From: Companilactobacillus insicii
GTDB taxonomy: Bacteria > Bacillota > Bacilli > Lactobacillales > Lactobacillaceae
Assembly: GCF_003946015.1 (NCBI RefSeq)
Contig: NZ_RHNU01000024.1
Span: 1-40,006 of the forward strand
Reading direction: 5' to 3'
DNA: 40,006 bases
Position 1 is the stretch's first letter, and each line of letters starts with the position of its first letter. The translations under genes were made by a program, and so were the position numbers. This document shows positions 16,445 through 23,119 of the stretch, piece after piece. The notes under the pieces are model-generated. The model saw nothing but the letters and a program-made list of their open reading frames with translations, was not told the origin of the DNA and did not search any database.

Positions 16445-18814
16445 ATGATGGAAAATGAACCGACTCGTACTACGAATAATAAAAGGATAAGTTTATGGGT
16501 CAAATTGAAGTTAATTAAATATGATTATTGGTTAATTGCAATTTTGATCTTAGCGGCCTTTTTATACGCATGGAATATATGGGAAGCAGGGGAGGCTAAT
16601 AGCTTCTATACTGCTGCCATTGTAAGTATGACCAAGAGCCTTAAGAACTTTTGGTATGCAAGTTTTGATCCCGCGGGATTTATTACCGTTGATAAGCCGC
16701 CAGTTGCACTTTGGTTTATGGCAATTAGTGCCAAAATATTTGGAGTTCACGGTTGGAGTGTAGTGTTACCTTCAATTTTGTTTGGGATTGCCTCTGTATA
16801 CTTAGTCTATAACTTAGTTCATAAAAGATTTGGTAAAATTCCGGCTAGAATTTCAGCGTTTATTATGACAGTGACGCCAATTGTTGTAGCAGATTCAAGA
16901 ACTAATAATATGGATGCAACATTAATATTTTTCCTGTTATTATCTATCTACTTTGTTCAAAAAGCTGTTTTTAAAAATCAACAAAGGTATTTATGGATTG
17001 GCTTTTCATTAATGGGTATAGCTTTTAATGTCAAAATGCTACAAGCCTTTATGATTTTACCAGCTTTATATTTTTATTACTGGATTGCTACTAACATTGG
17101 ATGGAAAAAGAAATTAACGCATCTAGGAATTGCCACTGTATTTTTAGCAGTATTCACATTGATTTGGCCATTATCAGTTGATATGACTAATTCATCTAGT
17201 CGTCCGTATGAAGGTGGTTCTGAAACTAATTCTGCCTTGGAACTTGCCTTTGGATATAACGGGACACAACGTTTATTAGGACAAACAACCGGAACCGGCG
17301 GTGCTTTCCCAGGAATGGGTTCTAGCTCTAAAAAGAGTTCAAAGGGAATGACGCCTCCTAATGGTTCAACTAAGAAGTCCTCAAATTCTTCTTCAAATAC
17401 TCCACCAGCTAAACCTAGTGGATCTACAAATTCTAAGAAATCATCTACAAATGCACCAACTCCTCCAAATGGGTCTAAAGGTATGCAAGGTGGTCCTGGA
17501 GGAAGCAAAAAAGGTGGCGGTGCTGGTGGTGCCGGTGGCGGAGCTTTCAGTATTGGTACTGTCGGACCGTTCCGACTATTTGGGCTTGATTTAGGTCCTC
17601 AAATAAGTTGGTTACTAATTATTTCCATTTTAGGTTTGATATCTAGTTACTTCTATTACCGTGGATCACGGATGAAGAAATGGTGGTCATTAACACCACA
17701 ACGTAAGGAATTGTGGTTATGGGCTGGCTGGTTAGTTCCTGTTTATGGATTCTTTTCAGTAGCTAGTTTCTTCCATCCTTATTACACAATTATGTTAGCG
17801 CCAGCAATTGCCGTTTTAGGCGGTGTTGGTATTTATACAATGATCAAACAGTGGAAAGATAAATCTGTATGGTCGATGGTCTTGCCAGTGGCAATATTAT
17901 CAACTGCGGCATTACAAGCGTGGTATGTATCACAGTATTATTCAGTTATAGCCTGGATATTACTCGGACTTGGTGTTTTAGTTTCGATACCTCTATTTGT
18001 ACTACCTTGGATTACAAATAATTTAAAATCTAGATATGCTTGGCCGATAGCTGGGATAATTCTTGTAATGATCGCACCATCGTTCTGGTCGTTAACACCT
18101 ACACTTGCTGGTGAATCAGCACAGATTCCAACCGCGGGGCCTTCTCTATTGCAACAAGGCGGCGGTGGAATGGGTACTAATGCTGGCGGAATGGGTGGTT
18201 CTACCAATTCAACCTTGCTTAAGTATCTAGAGAAGCATCAAGGTGATGCGGAGTATTTGTTCGCCACTGATGACTCAAGTACTGCCGCACCATATATTAT
18301 TTCTACTGGCAAAGCAGTTATGGCTATCGGTGGATTTAATGGAACTGACAAGGCAATTACTTTGAAGCAGTTTAAGAAATTAGTAAAAGAAGGTAAGCTC
18401 AAATACTATTACTCTGGTGGTAAGACAGGTGGTAGTAATACTGCCATAGTTAATTGGATCAAAAAGAATGCAAAGAAAGTCAAATTAAGTAATTCCACTT
18501 CGGCTACTTCATCAATTACTACAAGTACAAAAACTACCTCGACTAAATCAGCACCAAATGGTTCCCCAAGCAACGCTGGAGGTACACCACCATCTGGATC
18601 AGGTAATGCTCCAAGTAATACTCAAGGTGGTGGAATGGGACAAGCTCCAAGTGGTTCGTCAAAAATGAAGAAACCTTCTAAGAAACCATCTATCACTGGA
18701 ACTGGTGCAAGTAAAGGTACTGCGCCAGAAGGAATGGGCGGTATGAACGGTGGAATGGGTGGACCTGGTGGTTCATCTGGAACACTTTATGATTTATCAA
18801 GTATTTACGATTAG
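16445..18814 (+). CDS. GT-C glycosyltransferase (family 39, YkcB/ArnT-like)
   Basis: 789 residues with about a dozen membrane helices. The first external loop carries EAGEANSFYTAA and DKPPVALW, which match the acid and DKPP motifs of ArnT-like and YkcB-like enzymes that transfer sugar from a polyprenyl phosphate carrier. Two low-complexity Ser/Gly/Pro/Lys segments interrupt it: residues about 285-360 between membrane blocks, and about 680-780 near the end, after a soluble domain (GDAEYLFATDDSSTAAPYI). Target of glycosylation unknown; wall or lipoteichoic acid is typical. Start ATG 16445 follows GGGAG. The GT2 gene downstream supplies the lipid-linked sugar. Confidence 0.85.
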   Translation: MMENEPTRTTNNKRISLWVKLKLIKYDYWLIAILILAAFLYAWNIWEAGEANSFYTAAIVSMTKSLKNFWYASFDPAGFITVDKPPVALWFMAISAKIFGVHGWSVVLPSILFGIASVYLVYNLVHKRFGKIPARISAFIMTVTPIVVADSRTNNMDATLIFFLLLSIYFVQKAVFKNQQRYLWIGFSLMGIAFNVKMLQAFMILPALYFYYWIATNIGWKKKLTHLGIATVFLAVFTLIWPLSVDMTNSSSRPYEGGSETNSALELAFGYNGTQRLLGQTTGTGGAFPGMGSSSKKSSKGMTPPNGSTKKSSNSSSNTPPAKPSGSTNSKKSSTNAPTPPNGSKGMQGGPGGSKKGGGAGGAGGGAFSIGTVGPFRLFGLDLGPQISWLLIISILGLISSYFYYRGSRMKKWWSLTPQRKELWLWAGWLVPVYGFFSVASFFHPYYTIMLAPAIAVLGGVGIYTMIKQWKDKSVWSMVLPVAILSTAALQAWYVSQYYSVIAWILLGLGVLVSIPLFVLPWITNNLKSRYAWPIAGIILVMIAPSFWSLTPTLAGESAQIPTAGPSLLQQGGGGMGTNAGGMGGSTNSTLLKYLEKHQGDAEYLFATDDSSTAAPYIISTGKAVMAIGGFNGTDKAITLKQFKKLVKEGKLKYYYSGGKTGGSNTAIVNWIKKNAKKVKLSNSTSATSSITTSTKTTSTKSAPNGSPSNAGGTPPSGSGNAPSNTQGGGMGQAPSGSSKMKKPSKKPSITGTGASKGTAPEGMGGMNGGMGGPGGSSGTLYDLSSIYD

Positions 18815-18840
18815 CTCTTTTATGGAAGGAATGAATGATT

Positions 18841-19806
18841 ATGTCTCAATTAATTTCAATTGTTCTGCCTGTATTCAACGAAGAACCGGGTATTCAGGCT
18901 ACAATCGATACACTATTAAATTTTACCGAACAACAGAAAGAAAATTATGAATTGATTTTTGTAGATGATGGTTCGAAAGATAAATCAGTTAAAATTATCA
19001 AACATGCAATCGAGATTAATTCAAGTATCAAGTTAGTAGAGTTTTCACGAAACTTTGGGCATCAATTGGCCATTACTGCTGGCTTACAATATACCAGCGG
19101 GGATGCCGTTGTTGTCATGGATGCAGATCTGCAAGATCCACCTGAGGTCATCCCTCAGATGATTGAGAAATGGCATGAAGGGTATGATATTGTCTATGGC
19201 AAGCGAATGCAGCGCGACGGAGAAACGGCCTTTAAAAAATTCACGGCTTCAATGTTTTATCGAACGTTTAAACGTTTAGCAACAATTGATATGCCACTTG
19301 ATACGGGTGACTTTAGATTAATGAACCGCAAAGCGGTTAAGCAATTACAAAAACTACATGAACAGGATCCTTTTGTTAGAGGTCAAGTTACTTGGATTGG
19401 ATTTAAACAAACGAGCGTCAAGTATCATCGCCAGGAACGTATTGCTGGAGAAACTAAGTATCCATTGTCTAAAATGATAAAATTAGCGATTGATGGAATT
19501 ACTTCTTTTTCAATGAAGCCATTGCAGTTCGCAAATATTTTTGCAATTGTTCCAGTTACTAGTGGATTATTTTATCTCGGATACTTATTCACAACTGGGA
19601 ACTATACTGCAGCTTCAGTCGGTGTAACAGTTCTGCTATTTACTTTAGGACTTCTGTTATTGTCGATTGGTATATTAGGAAGTTATCTTGGTAGAGTATT
19701 GGATCAAGTGAATAACCGTCCGAGATTTATTGTTAGTGAAACCGAAGGATTTCAAGAAAGAGACAGAGGAATCCATCATTTGAACGCTAGACAGATGCGG
19801 AATTAA
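18841..19806 (+). CDS. GT2 polyprenyl-phosphate glycosyltransferase (GtrB/CsbB/YkcC-like)
   Basis: 321 residues. The GT-A domain starts ISIVLPVFNEEPGI, with FVDDGSKDKS and VVMDADLQDPPEV (the metal-binding DxD region) and DTGDFRLM. Two C-terminal membrane helices (about 232-255 and 265-290) anchor it. Family members load a sugar from a nucleotide donor onto undecaprenyl phosphate on the inner face. ATG 18841 is preferred over 18835 because GGAAGGA is 10 nt away. It is 26 nt after the GT-C gene. No GtcA-like flippase (normally the third partner) is encoded here. Confidence 0.9.
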   Translation: MSQLISIVLPVFNEEPGIQATIDTLLNFTEQQKENYELIFVDDGSKDKSVKIIKHAIEINSSIKLVEFSRNFGHQLAITAGLQYTSGDAVVVMDADLQDPPEVIPQMIEKWHEGYDIVYGKRMQRDGETAFKKFTASMFYRTFKRLATIDMPLDTGDFRLMNRKAVKQLQKLHEQDPFVRGQVTWIGFKQTSVKYHRQERIAGETKYPLSKMIKLAIDGITSFSMKPLQFANIFAIVPVTSGLFYLGYLFTTGNYTAASVGVTVLLFTLGLLLLSIGILGSYLGRVLDQVNNRPRFIVSETEGFQERDRGIHHLNARQMRN

Positions 19807-19817
19807 TTGAATTACAA

Positions 19818-19955
19818 ATGATACGTTTATTAATTTTTATAACAAGTTTGATTGCTGGAATTGGTATTTTGTTTTTACCAAATGACGTTAATAGTAATCA
19901 TACAAGGAATAATGAAAGAAAAAGGAAAAAGTCTAAGAAAGGAAGTGAAAGCTAG
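19818..19955 (+). CDS. 45-aa single-TM peptide with a basic tail
   Basis: MIRLLIFITSLIAGIGILFLP forms one membrane helix; the remaining half is polar and ends in a Lys/Arg cluster (ERKRKKSKKGSES). It starts 12 nt after the GT2 stop with only a weak ribosome site, so translation would depend on coupling. No known family. Its membrane helix and basic tail suggest a small accessory subunit of the glycosyltransferases, which is inference from position. Confidence 0.45.
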   Translation: MIRLLIFITSLIAGIGILFLPNDVNSNHTRNNERKRKKSKKGSES

Positions 19956-20071
19956 TTCTCTCAGTGTTTTTTAAAACCATAATTAATTTATAAATTAACA
20001 TGTTGAAACAAATTTTGATTATTTGAGTTTAGATGCTTTTTAAAGTCACTTCAATGTGTTAAAGTAATGGT

Positions 20072-20178
20072 AAATTTGGTAGGTAATGCAATTGTCGCAG
20101 GACAACTGAGTACCAAATTGAACATGAACTATCCCATTCATTGAAAAAGCTGACGATAACCCAGTCGTCAGCTTTTTT
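20072..20178 (+). ncRNA. Candidate small RNA with its own terminator
   Basis: A region of about 107 nt with no ORF and no plus-strand gene downstream for over 1.3 kb. AATTTGGTA (20073-20081) pairs perfectly with TACCAAATT (20111-20119); inside, TTGTC/GACAA forms a hairpin with a GCAG loop. A strong terminator (GCTGACGA / TCGTCAGC plus six T) closes it at 20145-20178. A possible -10 box TAAAGT lies at 20060-20065; the -35 is poor. I do not recognise it as 6S, tmRNA, SRP or a known riboswitch. Confidence 0.5.
20145..20178 (+). terminator. Terminator of the candidate small RNA
   Basis: AAAAA, an 8-bp perfect stem GCTGACGA / TCGTCAGC with an 8-nt loop, then TTTTTT. Confidence 0.85.
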
Positions 20179-20203
20179 GTATGCGATTATTTATTTACTC
20201 AAA

Positions 20204-20241
20204 TAAAAAATCCCAGATGAAATAACAGATTTCATCTGGGG
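20204..20241 (-). terminator. Terminator of guaC
   Basis: CCCAGATGAAAT pairs with ATTTCATCTGGG and the minus strand runs into TTTTTTATTT. Confidence 0.85.
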
Positions 20242-20251
20242 ATATTAAAGT

Positions 20252-21223
20252 TTAGTCACCATTATAAATAGATTTTTTAACAATTACATAGTCTACTTTT
20301 CTAAGCGAATCAAGTGTTCTTCCACCTGCGTAAGAAATTGCGGACTGTAAATCTTCTTGCATTTCCTTAAGAGTACCGCTGATTGGCCCTTTATATGGAG
20401 CAAGCATCTTTTTACCTTCGACATTTTTATAGACACCTTTTTGAAATTGAGATGCTGAACCGAAGTATTCTTTGTATTCTTGACCATCTTTTTCAACTAG
20501 TTCACCGGGGGATTCAGTGTGTCCAGCAAATAGTAGACCAATCATGACCATACTTGCTCCGAAGCGAATCGACTTGGCTATATCTCCATTATTTCTAATA
20601 CCACCATCCGCAATAATAGGTTTGCTTGCGGCTTTAGCACACAATCTTATAGCGGCTAATTGCCATCCACCTGTGCCAAATCCTGTTTTCAATTTTGTTA
20701 TACAAGCTTTTCCAGGACCAATACCAACTTTTGTAGCATCTGCACCGGCGTTCTCTAATTCACGCACTCCTTCAGGAGTACCAACATTTCCTGCAATTAG
20801 AAATGTTCCAGGTAAGTATGATTTTACGCACTTAATCATTTGAATTACACGATCACTGTGACCATGTGCCACATCTATCGTTACATAGTCAGGGGTTAAA
20901 CCTTCATGTTTTAAGGTATTTATAAAGTCAAATTCTTCGTCTTTAATACCAACACTAATAGATGTGTATAGTCCTTTTTTATTCATATCTTTAATAAAGT
21001 CAATACGTTTTTCAGGTTGGAATCGATGCATAACGTAAAAATAACCATTAGCAGCTAGCTTTTCTGCTAACTCTTCATTGATGATTGTTTGCATATTAGC
21101 AGGAACTACAGGGATTTTGAACGTTTTAGGCCCAAATTTAACACTTGTATCACATTCAGAACGACTGTCCACGATACATTTATTCGGGATTAGTTGGATA
21201 TCTTCATAGTCAAATACTTGCAT
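20252..21223 (-). CDS. guaC: GMP reductase
   Basis: 323 residues of the IMPDH/GMPR barrel family without a CBS domain, as in the GuaC2 type of Firmicutes. It reduces GMP to IMP with NADPH, releasing ammonia. The catalytic loop [12 protein letters not shown] has the active Cys near residue 173; [15 protein letters not shown] and GASMVMIG bind the phosphate; PVVPANMQ near the start is also conserved. ATG 21223 is preferred to an upstream GTG because GGAG lies 10 nt away. A PurBox pair and a strong promoter lie upstream, fitting PurR control. Confidence 0.95.
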   Translation of the reverse strand: MQVFDYEDIQLIPNKCIVDSRSECDTSVKFGPKTFKIPVVPANMQTIINEELAEKLAANGYFYVMHRFQPEKRIDFIKDMNKKGLYTSISVGIKDEEFDFINTLKHEGLTPDYVTIDVAHGHSDRVIQMIKCVKSYLPGTFLIAGNVGTPEGVRELENAGADATKVGIGPGKACITKLKTGFGTGGWQLAAIRLCAKAASKPIIADGGIRNNGDIAKSIRFGASMVMIGLLFAGHTESPGELVEKDGQEYKEYFGSASQFQKGVYKNVEGKKMLAPYKGPISGTLKEMQEDLQSAISYAGGRTLDSLRKVDYVIVKKSIYNGD

Positions 21224-21240
21224 ATTTTTATTCACTCCAA

Positions 21241-21285
21241 AATACGAACAATAATTATTTTTATATTGTATTTCGTTCGCATATA
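21241..21285. promoter_or_regulatory. Inverted PurBox pair before guaC
   Basis: AATACGAACAATAA (core CGAAC, 21245-21249) and, inverted, TTTCGTTCGCATATA (core GTTCG, 21275-21279). PurR of Firmicutes binds two inverted PurBoxes with CGAA cores about this far apart, and guaC is a known kind of PurR target. Confidence 0.6.
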
Positions 21286-21286
21286 T

Positions 21287-21315
21287 AATTTAACTGGTAT
21301 GTTACTAAATGTCAA
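21287..21315 (-). promoter_or_regulatory. Promoter of guaC
   Basis: Perfect TTGACA (21315-21310), 17 nt, TAAATT (21292-21287) on the minus strand; transcription would start next to the PurBox pair. Confidence 0.6.
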
Positions 21316-21330
21316 TTAAAAAATCTATAA

Positions 21331-21352
21331 TACCCCTTTATTTCAAGGGGTA
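21331..21352. other. Hairpin in the guaC-glnA gap
   Basis: TACCCCTT and AAGGGGTA form a perfect 8-bp inverted repeat with a 6-nt loop. It lies upstream of both divergent promoters and lacks a proper T tail. It may be a protein site. Confidence 0.35.
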
Positions 21353-21407
21353 GTTTCTAGTACAATTTATAGGTAATTAAATTTATTTATAGTGTCTTAT
21401 GAATTAT

Positions 21408-21436
21408 TTGACAGCAACAAATGAAATTGGTATCAT
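21408..21436 (+). promoter_or_regulatory. Promoter of glnA
   Basis: Perfect TTGACA, 17 nt, TATCAT. TGTC at 21393-21396 and GACA at 21410-21413 make an imperfect inverted repeat over the -35 box; it does not fit the 17-nt GlnR consensus exactly. Confidence 0.65.
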
Positions 21437-21522
21437 CGTTCTATTATTAAAAAACACCATGAGAATGGCGCTGGTTAATAACTCGCTAAAAATTGGTATA
21501 TACAAAAATAGGAGTGGTTATT

Positions 21523-22851
21523 GTGCATAAGTATTCTGCTGAAGATATTAAAAAGATGACAATTGATGAAAATGTTGAATTTATATGTTTAATGTTTACA
21601 GACATCAACGGAATCATCAAAAACGTTGAAGTACCAGTATCTCAAATCGATAAGGTACTTGCTAATAAGATTACATTCGATGGCTCATCGATTGATGGAT
21701 TCACACGTATTGAAGAAAGTGACATGCTATTGCATCCTGACCTTTCAACATGGCTGATTTTTCCATGGGGATCTGAACATGGAAAAGTAGCTCGTTTAAT
21801 TTGTGATATTTATACAACAGATGGTAAGCCATTTGCTGGTGATCCACGTGTCAATTTGCAACGTATTATTAAAAAGATGCATGATATGGGCTACACTAAC
21901 TTCAATATTGGACCAGAACCAGAATTCTTCTTATTCAATACAGATGAAAAGGGTCAACCAACTCTTCAATTGAATGATGATGGTAGTTATTTTGATTTTT
22001 CACCAGTCGACTTAGGTGAAAATGTTCGTAAAGATATTGTTTTGAAACTTGAAAAGATGGGCTTTGAAGTAGAGGCTAGTCACCACGAAGTAGCACCTGG
22101 TCAACAAGAGATTGATTTTAAGTATGAAAATGCACTTTCAGCAGCAGACAGTATCCAAACTTTCAAATTAGTAGTTAAAACTATTGCTAAAGAAAATGGT
22201 ATGTATGCTACATTTATGCCAAAACCTTTACAAGGTATTAATGGATCAGGTATGCATATTAATATGTCATTGTTTAATGGAGACGATAATATTTTCGATG
22301 ATGAAAATGATATGTTATCAGATGTCGCTAAACAATTTATGAGTGGTATCTTAACTCATGCCCGTGCACTAACAGCAATCAATAATCCGACAGTTAACTC
22401 GTACAAACGTTTAGTTCCTGGTTTTGAAGCACCAACTTACATTGCTTGGTCAAGTAAGAACAGATCACCACTTATTCGAGTACCAGCTGCAAAGGGTAAG
22501 TCAAAGCGCGTTGAGATGCGTAGTGTTGATCCAACAACAAACCCATACTTAGCAATTGCGTGTATTCTTGATGCCGGTCTTGATGGAATTAAGAGTAATT
22601 ATGACTTAATGCCAGAAGTCCAAGAGAATATTTATGAAATGTCAGAAGATAAACGTCGTGAAGAAGGTATAGTAGATTTACCTTCAACATTACATAATTC
22701 ACTTAAAGCTTTACGTAAAGATGAGTTCGTTCAGGCATCGCTTGGTAAGGGACTAACTAATAGTTTCTTCGCTGCCAAGAATGAAGAATGGGCTCGTTAT
22801 CAACAAACAGTTTCACAATGGGAACGTGATACATACATGCCATTGTATTAA
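21523..22851 (+). CDS. glnA: Glutamine synthetase, type I
   Basis: 442 residues, the length of the short GSI-alpha form of Firmicutes that is feedback-controlled rather than adenylylated. It makes glutamine from glutamate, ammonia and ATP as a dodecamer. Visible are FDGSSIDGF (N-terminal beta-grasp), GPEPEFFLF (metal ligands), [25 protein letters not shown] (ATP site) and RVP...[14 protein letters not shown]. The start is GTG 21523 after AGGAGTGG; the open frame further up has no ribosome site. No glnR is beside it, unlike the usual glnRA operon. Confidence 0.96.
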   Translation: MHKYSAEDIKKMTIDENVEFICLMFTDINGIIKNVEVPVSQIDKVLANKITFDGSSIDGFTRIEESDMLLHPDLSTWLIFPWGSEHGKVARLICDIYTTDGKPFAGDPRVNLQRIIKKMHDMGYTNFNIGPEPEFFLFNTDEKGQPTLQLNDDGSYFDFSPVDLGENVRKDIVLKLEKMGFEVEASHHEVAPGQQEIDFKYENALSAADSIQTFKLVVKTIAKENGMYATFMPKPLQGINGSGMHINMSLFNGDDNIFDDENDMLSDVAKQFMSGILTHARALTAINNPTVNSYKRLVPGFEAPTYIAWSSKNRSPLIRVPAAKGKSKRVEMRSVDPTTNPYLAIACILDAGLDGIKSNYDLMPEVQENIYEMSEDKRREEGIVDLPSTLHNSLKALRKDEFVQASLGKGLTNSFFAAKNEEWARYQQTVSQWERDTYMPLY

Positions 22852-22995
22852 TAAAATGTATAGCTCGCTAATTGAAGTGCTTGTTTCTGGACGCAACAGC
22901 AATTTTGATGTTAATATTTGGCGTAATCAAAATTCTGATTACTGCTTTCCCCCAGAGAGCACAAAAATAAGACGTTGTGATAATGTTTTATTTTT
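22852..22995 (+). other. Long 3' region of glnA with alternative hairpins
   Basis: About 140 nt without a convincing gene before the terminator. GTAATCA (22923-22929) can pair with TGATTAC (22936-22942), or ATCAAAATT (22926-22934) with AATTTTGAT further upstream (near 22901-22909); the two pairings exclude one another. Confidence 0.4.
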
Positions 22996-23030
22996 GAGAG
23001 ACACAATGTTAAAGTTGTGTCTCTTTTTTT
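22996..23030 (+). terminator. Terminator of glnA
   Basis: GAGACACAA pairs perfectly with TTGTGTCTC, followed by seven T residues. Confidence 0.88.
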
Positions 23031-23058
23031 GTATAATGATAATTAATATTTTTTATAT

Positions 23059-23066
23059 GATATAAT
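23059..23066 (+). promoter_or_regulatory. Extended -10 promoter of the LtaS-like gene
   Basis: A perfect TATAAT (23061-23066) is preceded by TGA, giving an extended -10 box; no good -35 is visible. The leader to the start is about 50 nt. Confidence 0.5.
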
Positions 23067-23119
23067 TTCATGTGAATTTTCATTTATAGAAAATTATATT
23101 TTGTTGAGAAGGGTTCATT

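Noticed and set aside
17077-17508. 143-codon minus-strand ORF
   Set aside because: Shadow of the low-complexity Ser/Gly/Pro segment of the glycosyltransferase; no ribosome site.
22781-23065. 94-codon plus-strand ORF across the end of glnA
   Set aside because: It overlaps glnA out of frame and then the glnA terminator; no ribosome site and no recognisable protein.
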